Assembly (NCBI RefSeq): GCF_002646595.1
Contig: NZ_PDUD01000002.1
Location: 1 to 64,000, forward strand
DNA from: Flavilitoribacter nigricans DSM 23189 = NBRC 102662
GTDB lineage: Bacteria > Bacteroidota > Bacteroidia > Chitinophagales > Saprospiraceae
Length of the DNA: 64,000 nt
Direction: 5' to 3'
The notes under the pieces were generated by a model. The model searched no databases. It saw nothing but the letters and a program-made list of their open reading frames with translations, and had not been told where the DNA came from. Position numbers and translations under genes: made by a program. Every line of letters begins with the position of its first letter. Position 1 is the first letter of the stretch. Positions 24,494 to 33,033 of this stretch are shown here, piece after piece.

Positions 24494-25894
24494 CTATTCT
24501 TTTATGCGTGCCTCCAGGTTATCCGGCAGCCGGTCTTCGGTATCGGTTTCGTGCATTTGCAGCATTTTCATCAGGCGTTCTACCACTTCGGGTTCGTGTT
24601 CGTAACGATCGTAGGCTTCGGAAATGTCCTTTTCCAGGTTGTAGAGTTCCGGATGCGCCATTTCTACTTCCCGACCGTAATTGACCGGTTCCCGCTGGGC
24701 GATGTGTAATTTCCAGGGGCCGGAACGGACCGCATGCAATTTGGCCCGCGTCCAGTAGTAAAATTCCTGCCGGGGACTGGCACCGCTGCCCTTCAGTACC
24801 GGCGAGAGATCATAGCCGTCCATTTTGCGATCCGTCGGCACCTTGGTACCGGAAAGCGCCGCAAAGGTATTGATCAGGTCCAGCGTAGATCCCATATCCG
24901 TCACCAGACCGGGTTTGACCATACCGGGGCCCCAGAAGATGGTGGGTACCCGTTGCCCCCCTTCAAAGGTCGTTCCTTTTCCAGCCCGAAGCGGACCGGC
25001 AGAACCGCCGTGGGTCCGGAATACCAGCCAGGGTCCGTTATCCGAAGAAAAGACGACAATGGTATTGTCTTCGAGCCCTTCATCGCGGATCGTCTGCAGG
25101 ATGTTGCCCACTCCGTTGTCGATCTCCTGCAATACATCACCGTACAATCCCCGCTTGCTGCTGCCTTTGAAATCTTTGGAAGCGAAGAGAGGGATGTGCG
25201 GGAGGTTGTGCGCCAGATACAAGAAGAAGGGTTGCTCTTTATTATCTTTAATATACTGCACGGCCCGCTCGGCGTAACGTTTGGTGATGGTCGTCTGGTC
25301 GGCCGGGCGTTCCACGATCTCTTCGTTCTCCATCAGCGGGACGTTATAATACTTGGTTTCCGGCATGGCATCAGGATCATCCGCCAGGTTGTAATAATTA
25401 GGTTTCATGCCTCGGATGTGGTCCATATCGTTGGAATAAGGTATTCCGAAGTAGGAATCGAATCCCTGATTAGTGGGCAAAAACTGCGGTAAGTGCCCCA
25501 GGTGCCACTTGCCGATCGCTGCGGTAGCGTAGCCCTTTTGTTTGAGCACTTCGGCGATGGTCACTTCATCTTTGGGCAGGCCCCCGGCCGAATCGGGAAA
25601 CAAGACTACCCGTTTGGCTGAGCTCATTCCGTTCCGAACCGGGTATCTTCCCGTCATCAGCGCCGCCCGGCTGGGCGTACAAACGGGGTCGGCTACGTAG
25701 AACTGGGTCCATTTCTGACCTTCAGCGGCCATCCGATCCAGGTTCGGTGTCCGGATGGTGGGATTGCCGAATGCGCTCAGATCGCCGTACCCCAGATCAT
25801 CACAAAAAATGATCACGAAATTGGGGGGGCGGTCCTGCGCCGGTAGTAAGGTCAGTCCCAGAAAAAAGCAGAGGATAAAATTCAGATATTTCAT
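24494..25894 (-). CDS. sulfatase, S1 family, exported
   Basis: A 466-residue sulfatase with a cleavable signal peptide (ends LLPAQ, residue 20). Calcium ligands are D32-D33 (FCDDLGYGD). The formylglycine site C72 is in DPVCTPSRAALMTGRY. GKWHLGHLPQF and VFSSDNGPW are further family signatures. It is close in layout to arylsulfatase A / cerebroside-sulfatase-type enzymes. It is the first gene of a two-sulfatase operon. A perfect 16-base-pair inverted repeat lies about 50 bases upstream of its start. Confidence 0.93.
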   Translation of the reverse strand: MKYLNFILCFFLGLTLLPAQDRPPNFVIIFCDDLGYGDLSAFGNPTIRTPNLDRMAAEGQKWTQFYVADPVCTPSRAALMTGRYPVRNGMSSAKRVVLFPDSAGGLPKDEVTIAEVLKQKGYATAAIGKWHLGHLPQFLPTNQGFDSYFGIPYSNDMDHIRGMKPNYYNLADDPDAMPETKYYNVPLMENEEIVERPADQTTITKRYAERAVQYIKDNKEQPFFLYLAHNLPHIPLFASKDFKGSSKRGLYGDVLQEIDNGVGNILQTIRDEGLEDNTIVVFSSDNGPWLVFRTHGGSAGPLRAGKGTTFEGGQRVPTIFWGPGMVKPGLVTDMGSTLDLINTFAALSGTKVPTDRKMDGYDLSPVLKGSGASPRQEFYYWTRAKLHAVRSGPWKLHIAQREPVNYGREVEMAHPELYNLEKDISEAYDRYEHEPEVVERLMKMLQMHETDTEDRLPDNLEARIKE

Positions 25895-25941
25895 ATTGTT
25901 GGTTCGTTTTGTATGCTAAAGACGGGGAAACAACGGGAGAA

Positions 25942-25982
25942 GTAGTACACTGATCACCAAGATTTTGTGATCAGTGTACTAC
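25942..25982. promoter_or_regulatory. perfect 16-bp inverted repeat between S10 peptidase and sulfatase operon
   Basis: The arms 25942-25957 (GTAGTACACTGATCAC) and 25967-25982 (GTGATCAGTGTACTAC) are exact reverse complements around a 9-base loop. No T-run follows on either strand, so a classical terminator is unlikely; an operator, mRNA-stabilising hairpin or attenuator is possible. It sits downstream of the S10 gene stop and about 48 bases upstream of the sulfatase start on the minus strand. Confidence 0.6.
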
Positions 25983-26046
25983 CGGTCTTCCTGTAGTCTG
26001 GCCTGCGGCGGGGCAAAATAGATGGCTCCACCCGATTTCATTTATA

Positions 26047-27537
26047 CTAAGGCCGGATGTACATAGCCGGCTCCCCTTTGGTCGGCGTGGAGGCCTTGAT
26101 GAACTCCCGCAGGTGTTCATTGGAAGTAGCGAGGTCTTCCGCCCGCAGGTACATCATGTGGCCGCTGCGGTAGCCTTTAAAACTCAGCCGGTCTTTCATC
26201 CGACCGCTGGGATCCAGTTGCCACATACTGTATTTCGCATCGAAATAATTGGTCGCGCCATCGTAGTAGCCCGATTGTACCAGCACATTAAGATAAGGAT
26301 TTTGGGCCATGGCCTGACGCAGGTTCTCCCCGGTCTGGTCGCCGGAGCGATCCCAGGGGCGTACCGGGCCAAACATATTGTACTTCACCTCCGTCTTGAA
26401 TTTCAGAACTTCCTGCAGGTAATAATTGATCGCCGGCGTAAAGGAATGCAGCCAGGAGGTCAGCTCGGAGTTGAAGTCCGGGCGGTCACCGGCAACCTTC
26501 CGGTCGATGCCCGTATAGCGGGAATCCAGGCGGCCGACCGTAAAGCCTTCGTTCCGCAGCAGTTCCTTCCAGAAGAAGGAAGTGGAAATATCGAGGTTAT
26601 TTTGTAAAACGGCTTCTTCGTTTAGGCCCGAGTAAGCCGCTACTTTTTTGGCCATAGCCGCTCTTTCGGCGGGTTCGATAAACCCGCCCTTGGCCAGGGT
26701 CGGTAAATATTCGTCTACGGTGTAGGCTTCCACCTCAGCCAGAAGATCGTCGAGGTCCTTGCGCTGCAGTTCCGGAGCGAGCTTTTTGTGGAACCAGGCG
26801 GCGGCCGCAAAATAAGGCAGGCGATTGGCCGCTTTGACCGGCCCGTCCCGATCGATGCCCAGATCGGTGGGCGATACCAGGATCACCCCGTTGAGGTACA
26901 TCCACTGGTTGTTTTGCAGGGCCAGGGCCAGACCAGATACCCGGGTGGTACCGTAACTCTCCCCGATCAGGTATTTGGGCGACAGCCAGCGATTGTGCCG
27001 GGTGATGAAGGTATTGATCCATTCGGCCAGGTATTCAATGTCCTGATTCACGCCGAAAAAGGTCTCCTTTTTGGTCTCTTTATCCAGAATGCGGGAATAA
27101 CCGGTATTGACCGGATTAACGTATACGATATCGGCAACGTCGAGAATGGAATTCGGATTGGATTTCACGCCGTAGGGCTGTACGGGAAATCCTTCGTCAT
27201 CCACCTCCAGAATAACGGGGCCGGTGTATGCCAGGTGCATCCACACGGAAGCGGAACCGGGTCCACCGTTAAAAGAAATAACCAACGGCCGGGCCGTGCG
27301 GTCGGCGATCCCGTCGCGGGTATAGTAGGTGTAAAAAAGGGAGGCGGTCACTTTGCCGTCATCATTCCAAACCGGCTGGGTACCACATTCCGCGGTGTAA
27401 TTGATGGCCTGCCCTTTTATCGTGGTTTTGTGCTTGGTGATCACCACCGAGTCGGCGGGTAGCATTCGGCTCTGCGCTACCAGGGTGGTCACACTGAAAA
27501 GACATAGTACAATTAGTGAGTGAAAGATCTTTTGCAT
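26047..27537 (-). CDS. S10 family serine carboxypeptidase, exported
   Basis: A 496-residue secreted peptidase with a signal peptide (residues 1-22, VTTLVAQS). The S10 fold is clear: substrate site FNGGPGSASVWMH, nucleophile S194 in LIGESYGTTR, aspartate in SGYYDGATNYFDA, and histidine in YRSGHMMYLR near the C-terminus. Such enzymes release C-terminal amino acids, usually at low pH. The bacterial clade is annotated as peptidase S10. It lies between adenosine deaminase and the sulfatase pair, all on the minus strand, but gaps of over 100 bases on both sides suggest its own promoter. Confidence 0.93.
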   Translation of the reverse strand: MQKIFHSLIVLCLFSVTTLVAQSRMLPADSVVITKHKTTIKGQAINYTAECGTQPVWNDDGKVTASLFYTYYTRDGIADRTARPLVISFNGGPGSASVWMHLAYTGPVILEVDDEGFPVQPYGVKSNPNSILDVADIVYVNPVNTGYSRILDKETKKETFFGVNQDIEYLAEWINTFITRHNRWLSPKYLIGESYGTTRVSGLALALQNNQWMYLNGVILVSPTDLGIDRDGPVKAANRLPYFAAAAWFHKKLAPELQRKDLDDLLAEVEAYTVDEYLPTLAKGGFIEPAERAAMAKKVAAYSGLNEEAVLQNNLDISTSFFWKELLRNEGFTVGRLDSRYTGIDRKVAGDRPDFNSELTSWLHSFTPAINYYLQEVLKFKTEVKYNMFGPVRPWDRSGDQTGENLRQAMAQNPYLNVLVQSGYYDGATNYFDAKYSMWQLDPSGRMKDRLSFKGYRSGHMMYLRAEDLATSNEHLREFIKASTPTKGEPAMYIRP

Positions 27538-27668
27538 GGATCAATTTTTGGTAAGTGAGAATTTTGCTGTTGCGAAAGGTAATAAATTTTGGAGCGATTT
27601 GGCGGAAGATGGAAAGTTAGAAAGGTGGGAAATCGAGATATTTCGATCTACGGAAGACGGGATGGCGG

Positions 27669-28655
27669 TTACAGCCAGGCGGCGAGGAGTCGTTCGCGTA
27701 GCTGCTCCTTTTCCGCAGCGCCGATGAAGGCGTGTTCCAGCGCTTCCAGGTTACATTTCAGGAAATGTGCTTTTTCCCACTGAAAGGTATCGATCAGGTT
27801 CTGGTATTCCCGGCGAAGCGTTACATCACTGATGGTACGGGCGTCGGTGTTGATGCTGAGGGAGATCCCGCTCCGGTAAAGCTGATCAACGACATGATCC
27901 CGCATGGTGTCGTAGATATTGGTCTGAATATTACTCGTGGGACACACTTCCAGGTGGATGTTCAGCGCCTTCAAATGATCGATGAGTTGCGGATCTTCGA
28001 TGCTCCTTACGCCGTGACCGATCCGTTGGGGATGGAAATTTTGGAGCGTTTCCCATACACTGTCCGCACCGCGGGCTTCTCCGGCGTGGGCGGTACAGTG
28101 AATACCTTTTTCCCGGGCGTATTGGAAGGCCTCGATATGAGCGTCGATCGGAAAACCGGCTTCATCGGCCGCGATATCGAAACCGACGACGGAAGTGCCG
28201 GCAAATTGCTCCACCAGGCGCACCGTTTCCAGGCTTTGTTCCCGGTTGTAGTGGCGAAGGGTGCACAGGATGAGGCCGGCTTTAACTCCCGTGCGGGCGA
28301 TAGCCGCGACGGTCGCCTCGTTGATGATATCCACCACTTCCCGGGGAGTCAGCCCTTCTTCGGTATGCAATAAGGGAGCGAAGCGGATCTCGGCGTAGAG
28401 GACCCCGTCGGCGAGCAGCTGGTCAAACAGATCGTCGGTAACGAGTCGCAGTGCTTCCCCGGTCTGCATCAATTTGACGCCGTTGATGGCACGCGTCAGA
28501 AAATCCGCCAGATCGTGACATTTTGGAGGTCCGATGAAGGCAGCGCGGTACTCCGCTTCGGAGATATCCGGCCGGAGCTTTTGGACCACCTGATAACTCA
28601 GGGAGCAGTCCAGATGCAGGTGCAATTCTATTTTGGGTAGTTGTAGCAATTCCAT
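27669..28655 (-). CDS. add: adenosine deaminase
   Basis: A 328-residue amidohydrolase that deaminates adenosine to inosine in purine salvage. Zinc ligands are seen as H12 and H14 (ELHLHLDCS), the catalytic glutamate and histidine in CTAHAGEARG, the metal histidine in RIGHGVRSIED, and the aspartate in SINTDARTIS. The usual HLHLDGS reads HLHLDCS here, a Gly-to-Cys change that I recall from some Bacteroidota adenosine deaminases. It starts nine bases after the stop of the metallo-beta-lactamase-fold gene and is the last gene of a six-gene minus-strand run. Length is normal for the family. Confidence 0.92.
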   Translation of the reverse strand: MELLQLPKIELHLHLDCSLSYQVVQKLRPDISEAEYRAAFIGPPKCHDLADFLTRAINGVKLMQTGEALRLVTDDLFDQLLADGVLYAEIRFAPLLHTEEGLTPREVVDIINEATVAAIARTGVKAGLILCTLRHYNREQSLETVRLVEQFAGTSVVGFDIAADEAGFPIDAHIEAFQYAREKGIHCTAHAGEARGADSVWETLQNFHPQRIGHGVRSIEDPQLIDHLKALNIHLEVCPTSNIQTNIYDTMRDHVVDQLYRSGISLSINTDARTISDVTLRREYQNLIDTFQWEKAHFLKCNLEALEHAFIGAAEKEQLRERLLAAWL

Positions 28656-28664
28656 GTTTTCCGA

Positions 28665-29615
28665 TCAGTCGCCAAGATAAGCTTTTTCGAATTCTGCTTT
28701 CAGCCTCTCGATATCCGCTGGTTCGTATTTTCGGGAAAAATGTACCGGGATCGCTTCCGCCACCCGGCACTGCCGCATGATCTTTCCCGATGCTACGGAA
28801 TAACTGTGGCGGTGCGCCTCGGCCAGCGCCCGGTCTTCCTCCTGGAAGAAGCTTTCGATATACACCCGGTGGCAATCCGTAAAAAGGCCTTGGATCCGTT
28901 CGTGATTAGCGGCATCGGCCCCGTGATCCATGATCACGCCCAGGGTGTCTCCTTTTTTGATAAACAGCAAATGAAAGAGTTCCGCCGCACGCATGCGGTT
29001 GCCTTCCACCTCCAGCAGCCGGTCCCCATCCTCCGCCTCGTAAGCCTCCTTCAGTACCCGCACCCATTTTCCAGCCCGAAAATTACTCGCCTCCATATCG
29101 ATCTTTACGGTATCCACTTCGCGAAAGAGATAGGCTACGGAGGGAATCTTGTGATCCAGCACGGTGAATTCCACCGAGAACTGCTCGTCTGCAAAAATTA
29201 CCGGGCCGGTAAGGTCTGCCTCTGCCTGCAATTCCCAGAGTGGCGGCGATAACTTAAAAACTTTTATCCGGTCACCATCCGTCACCTCCCGAACCTGATA
29301 GCAAATGGCTTCCGGATCGATCAGATTCCAGGTATAACTCTGCAATCGGGATTGTACCTGCCGGGCAATTTGCGGCGGTCCGCAAATGATAACCTCCCGG
29401 GCGATCCCCAACTGGTGCCGCAGTATCCAGTCGAAATTACAAAAGTGATCGAAATGGGTGTGGCTGATGAAAATAGCGCGGGTATCCTGACATTCTTTCA
29501 CGGTCAGGCCGCCGGCGTCCCCGCAATCACAGAGGTAGTTCCAGGGGTGATTGTCCGGCCGGACCAGAATGCAGATGTCTTCGTCTTCTTTGCTTTTTAT
29601 TTTGGATTGGAGCAT
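28665..29615 (-). CDS. MBL-fold metallo-hydrolase, RNase Z-like
   Basis: A 316-residue soluble protein with the metallo-beta-lactamase motif HTHFDH (H52, H54, D56, H57; context FISHTHFDHFCNFDW). Later metal ligands are plausible in IMDHGADAANHE. The short N-terminus followed directly by the lactamase core, and the layout, resemble the tRNase Z / phosphodiesterase-like branch, but the exosite of a true RNase Z is not obvious. Substrate uncertain: RNA, a phosphodiester or a cyclic nucleotide. It lies between the radical SAM gene and adenosine deaminase, with a simple-sequence repeat just upstream of its start. Confidence 0.75.
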   Translation of the reverse strand: MLQSKIKSKEDEDICILVRPDNHPWNYLCDCGDAGGLTVKECQDTRAIFISHTHFDHFCNFDWILRHQLGIAREVIICGPPQIARQVQSRLQSYTWNLIDPEAICYQVREVTDGDRIKVFKLSPPLWELQAEADLTGPVIFADEQFSVEFTVLDHKIPSVAYLFREVDTVKIDMEASNFRAGKWVRVLKEAYEAEDGDRLLEVEGNRMRAAELFHLLFIKKGDTLGVIMDHGADAANHERIQGLFTDCHRVYIESFFQEEDRALAEAHRHSYSVASGKIMRQCRVAEAIPVHFSRKYEPADIERLKAEFEKAYLGD

Positions 29616-29620
29616 GGGTT

Positions 29621-29699
29621 TGGGAGTTAGGGGTTAGGTGTCAGAAATCAGGGGTCAGGTGTCGGGGGGGCAGGGGTCAGAAATTAGGGGTCAGGGGAT
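29621..29699. repeat. short imperfect tandem repeat (GGGGTCAG-type)
   Basis: About 80 bases made of degenerate units such as GGGGTTAGGTGTCAG and AGGGGTCAG, lying in the gap between the radical SAM stop and the metallo-hydrolase start. This is low-complexity intergenic DNA similar in style to the longer octanucleotide array at 58063-58266. Confidence 0.7.
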
Positions 29700-29704
29700 G
29701 CGCT

Positions 29705-30613
29705 CTACTCCATTCTCTTTACAGCATCCAAGATACGATCCGGCAGGTTATATTCGTGGCTCATTTCCTTCATTTTCCGGTGGAATGCATCCTGGTAGTA
29801 GGCCGGCATCTGGTGACTGTCTCCAAAGAAACGGAGATAGCGGGCTTCCAGTTCCGGATAGTGTTTTTTAATTGCATGCAGCATGAGGGTTTTGCTGTCC
29901 GCCCGGCCGTCTCCGAAAAGGGTAATGGTTGCCGGTAGCAGGTAGTGCGCGGCGGCCGCTTTAAAGGTGGAGAACAAGGTGTGGAGACTCGCGGTCGTAT
30001 CCGAAATATAGGGCAACAGCGGCATCATACTCACTCCACTTAATAATCCGGTATCGACCATTTGTTGCAGGGCTTCCAGGCGATGGCTCGGTGGTGTCGC
30101 TCCGGGTTCGAAAATCTTGCCGATCCCATCGTCCAGGGTAGAGAAAGAAAATGAAACGATCACTCCCCTTCCCAGATCGGGCTGCAGGTCTTCCGGCAGG
30201 ATGGCCGTTTTGTTGATGCGATGCAACAGATCCAGATCGCGGAGGATGAGGTCCGATTTGGTGATCAGATGTACCGGAAAACGGTGCTGGGCGATCACCT
30301 CCAGCGCCCGCCGGGTCAGTTCGTAGCGTTTTTCGATCCGGAGGTAGGGATCGGTGGCCGAAGAAAGTACGATGATACCGTACTGCCCCTTGGCCGCCCG
30401 ATGTGCCAGTTGCTGCTCCAGTAAATCGATAGCATTCGTCTTTACGGAAAGACTTTCTTCCAGATTAGTCCCGTACTTACTGCCCCGGATATAGCAATAC
30501 AGGCAGTTGAAGGAGCAACTGCTGTAGAGGTTGAGGGTATAGTCATCCAAAAACCAACTATCCCGTTGCTTAGTCTTATTCAGGATCGTTTTAACCGTTA
30601 TCTCCTTGGGCAT
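29705..30613 (-). CDS. radical SAM protein, spore-photoproduct-lyase-like
   Basis: A 302-residue radical SAM enzyme. The iron-sulfur cluster motif CSFNCLYC (C33, C37, C40) is in the context LYSSCSFNCLYCYIRGSKYG. This is the C-x3-C-x2-C pattern. Its arrangement and neighbours match SPL-like/Rv2578c-type radical SAM proteins, whose characterised relatives act on DNA photoproducts. Function here is not proven. Its 5' end overlaps by 23 bases the 3' end of the upstream AlkD-like gene, which implies translational coupling. Confidence 0.8.
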   Translation of the reverse strand: MPKEITVKTILNKTKQRDSWFLDDYTLNLYSSCSFNCLYCYIRGSKYGTNLEESLSVKTNAIDLLEQQLAHRAAKGQYGIIVLSSATDPYLRIEKRYELTRRALEVIAQHRFPVHLITKSDLILRDLDLLHRINKTAILPEDLQPDLGRGVIVSFSFSTLDDGIGKIFEPGATPPSHRLEALQQMVDTGLLSGVSMMPLLPYISDTTASLHTLFSTFKAAAAHYLLPATITLFGDGRADSKTLMLHAIKKHYPELEARYLRFFGDSHQMPAYYQDAFHRKMKEMSHEYNLPDRILDAVKRME

Positions 30614-31319
30614 GTTGGTGTCGGGCCAGGCCGATTTTTATTTTGGTGCGAAACCAGCCGGGCACCTGATCCTCGTTCTGGATCCGGAGTCGGTTTTCCG
30701 CAATAATATCCGGATGAAATCTGGCCGTTGTTTTCGCCGCCCAACCAACGCCCTGCCGGACCTCCTTATTCCGGGTGTTGCACAGGGACAGGAGTAAGGC
30801 GAAGACCCGGCGTACGGCCGTTTTTTCCAAGCCCTTTTTGATGGCGTAGTGGGAACCGGCGCCCAGCGAACGGACCACCCAGAAACTGGGATGCCGGGCC
30901 AGCCGCTCCAGTTCCGGCAGTGTGCGCTCCGGCTGATGAAGCAGCGCATAGCCAAATACCCGTTCTCCGATAATATCACAGACGTACCACTGCTCCCCGG
31001 CGGCGATGTATTCGGCCGCCTTTCCGAAGGAAGGCAGAAAATGGGCGGTAAGTCTCTCCTGTAGCATAATGCCCAGCAGTACATTGCCACCGATGGTCCT
31101 GAGGGCAGCGATCCGGTCGCAAAACGCAAGCTGTTCCGTTTCCGGTAGGCATTCGTACAGGCCGCGGGTAAAGGTTTCCAGCAACGGGAACTTTACCTTA
31201 TGTTGGAGCATTTCGGTTTCGCAACACGCTACGGCCTCCGCCGGGCCCTGCTCGCGGTAGGCGGCGCAAACCTTTTCCAAAGCGGCAAGAATTTCTCCTT
31301 TGCGGGTGATCTTTCTCAT
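30591..31319 (-). CDS. AlkD-like DNA alkylation-repair HEAT-repeat protein (probable)
   Basis: A 242-residue all-helical protein. The pattern HPSFWVVRSLGAGSHYAIKKG followed by QGVGWAAKTTARFHPDII resembles the HEAT-like repeats and the conserved tail of the AlkC/AlkD DNA glycosylase superfamily, which remove alkylated bases. The catalytic tryptophan/aspartate set cannot be assigned with certainty. It overlaps the downstream radical SAM gene by 23 bases and begins 12 bases after the stop of the NIF3-like gene. Confidence 0.55.
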   Translation of the reverse strand: MRKITRKGEILAALEKVCAAYREQGPAEAVACCETEMLQHKVKFPLLETFTRGLYECLPETEQLAFCDRIAALRTIGGNVLLGIMLQERLTAHFLPSFGKAAEYIAAGEQWYVCDIIGERVFGYALLHQPERTLPELERLARHPSFWVVRSLGAGSHYAIKKGLEKTAVRRVFALLLSLCNTRNKEVRQGVGWAAKTTARFHPDIIAENRLRIQNEDQVPGWFRTKIKIGLARHQHAQGDNG

Positions 31320-31331
31320 AAGCCGTACCGT

Positions 31332-32228
31332 TTACTGCCGGGTGCCGGGCGACCAGAAGGGGTCTCCGGCCGGAATAAATTCCACCGGTACTTCCGAGAT
31401 GAAAGTCTTCAGCCAATCGGCACAATACGCCATGCCGGCTTCTTCCGAGTTGGCGTGCCCCAGCAGGATCAGCGCTTTCTTTTTGCCCATGGAAACCGCG
31501 TCGCGGATGTATTCCACGGTTTCCCATTCCGGTACTTCACCGGCGATCACTACTTCGACGTCATCGCGCTGCAGGCTCTCGATCTGGCGCATGGAACCGG
31601 CCGCTCCCAGGACCAGACCGATCCGGCTCACTTCGGTATCGATATCGCCCACCACCCGGATGGTAGATCGCGCAAATTTCTTTTTCAGTTGTTTGGCCAG
31701 CTTTTTCAGGCTCATCGGCGGGAGGTCGTAATAGTACTGGCTGCCATCGCGGCTGTAGGCTTCCCAGCCCAGTTTGGCAGTCATTCCCTTGTAGATCCCG
31801 TCCGGTGCCGTGCGGTGCCAGTGATCGTGAAAACGAAAGACGATCATGTCATTGTCTGCAATGAATTTTTGTTTGGCGGCCAGTACTTCATCGTCGCCGT
31901 ACTGTTCCGTCCGGTCGAAGTGATTGTAGAAAGTCGGTTCGTGGGTAATCACGAAATTCAGGCCCCGGGCCTTGGCCCTTTTCAACACATCCAGCGTGGC
32001 CAGGAAGGTAGTGGCAATACCGGTGACTTCCACATCCGGACCGCCACCTTTATAGGTATCTACGGTTTCGGTGGCCCAATCGCAGGTCAGTTGCGCTTTG
32101 ATCTTATCGAGCAATTCACCGGCGGTGACCGCAAGCGGGGGAATGGGTTCGGGTTGACCGGCAGAGACAAAGGTCAGCAGCAGCAACGGGAGTAACACCC
32201 AGGTGAAACGGGAGGAGATTGGCTTCAT
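31332..32228 (-). CDS. NIF3-like dinuclear metal-centre protein, exported form
   Basis: A 298-residue protein of the NIF3/YbgI family. Conserved metal-binding parts are visible: VITHEPTFYNH in the N-terminal half and LGHANSEEAGM (H-x4-E) near the C-terminus. The start at 32228 (MKPISSRF) is chosen because it gives a good signal peptide (ends VSAGQ, about residue 25). Usual NIF3 proteins are cytosolic, so this exported variant is unusual. Family members are hexameric metal proteins; some relatives are linked to GTP cyclohydrolase IB-type or other hydrolytic roles, but its role here is unknown. It lies in a minus-strand run upstream of AlkD-like. Confidence 0.8.
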   Translation of the reverse strand: MKPISSRFTWVLLPLLLLTFVSAGQPEPIPPLAVTAGELLDKIKAQLTCDWATETVDTYKGGGPDVEVTGIATTFLATLDVLKRAKARGLNFVITHEPTFYNHFDRTEQYGDDEVLAAKQKFIADNDMIVFRFHDHWHRTAPDGIYKGMTAKLGWEAYSRDGSQYYYDLPPMSLKKLAKQLKKKFARSTIRVVGDIDTEVSRIGLVLGAAGSMRQIESLQRDDVEVVIAGEVPEWETVEYIRDAVSMGKKKALILLGHANSEEAGMAYCADWLKTFISEVPVEFIPAGDPFWSPGTRQ

Positions 32229-32301
32229 TTTTTCCGTCCAATTTCCCATTTCTGATCCGCTATTCCAAAGAATTACTACAATTAAAATGGAAGGTACCGA
32301 C

Positions 32302-33033
32302 TTAGAGTTTCAGCATTTTTGCCTCCGGTAGATGTTGATCCACGATCTGGCGACCGAGATTGTACCAGTGCCGGCATTCGTCCAGTACCCAGCCGTCCGA
32401 GCTGATCACCACCGCATCCCCCTCCGCCAGTACCTTATCGGGATTGAAGACTAGTTCCACCTCCCAGTGGTAATGGTTTTGTTCGCTGAGTTCCAGCAAA
32501 AAGGTCTTCAGTCGGCCGCTGTTCGAGATCGGACGGTCCAGCAACCAGCGGACGGGACCGGTACCGAGTTCCTGCAGGGTATCACCGACCAGCGTGATGG
32601 CCGTCTCGGTCTTAACCACCCGCTTGTAGGAACCGTGCACACTGGAAATATCCCGGTAGAGGCCGTCCCGGCAGGGAAAGATATAGGCTCCCGACAAAGC
32701 GCTTTCCAGCAGGATCAGCAGATTAAAGCCGTCGATGGCTACGGCCTGCCCCCTGATCTCTTCTGCCTGCAGCGCCTTGCTTTGTCTGCGCCGGAGCTCC
32801 TGATCGGAGGCGCTCATACGCATGACGGCTTTGCGTTGTCTTTTGTTCAGCCGGTAGCGGTTCCCTACCAGTTCCAGGGCGGAGTTGGTGCCGTAGCCGC
32901 GGGTGAGCAGATGGGAATGATCCTCGACCGCTTCGAGAACGGCCGAACGGGATTTAGGGCCGAAGAGCGAAGCATCTTTGGGATGTTGGCCACGATTGCG
33001 CTTGGGAGTATTCAAGAGTTTCAGTTTTTTCAT
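32302..33033 (-). CDS. DUF434 family protein
   Basis: A 243-residue soluble protein. The segment from MKKLKLLNTPKRNRGQHPKD to LELVGNRYRLNKRQRKAVMR matches the DUF434 family, and the C-terminal half fits its companion DUF5616-type region. Acidic residues in VAIDGFNLLI and VVISSDGWVLDE recall a PIN-like/nuclease-type fold, a family-level guess only. Function is unknown. It is the first gene of the minus-strand run that continues with the NIF3-like gene 73 bases downstream. Confidence 0.75.
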   Translation of the reverse strand: MKKLKLLNTPKRNRGQHPKDASLFGPKSRSAVLEAVEDHSHLLTRGYGTNSALELVGNRYRLNKRQRKAVMRMSASDQELRRRQSKALQAEEIRGQAVAIDGFNLLILLESALSGAYIFPCRDGLYRDISSVHGSYKRVVKTETAITLVGDTLQELGTGPVRWLLDRPISNSGRLKTFLLELSEQNHYHWEVELVFNPDKVLAEGDAVVISSDGWVLDECRHWYNLGRQIVDQHLPEAKMLKL

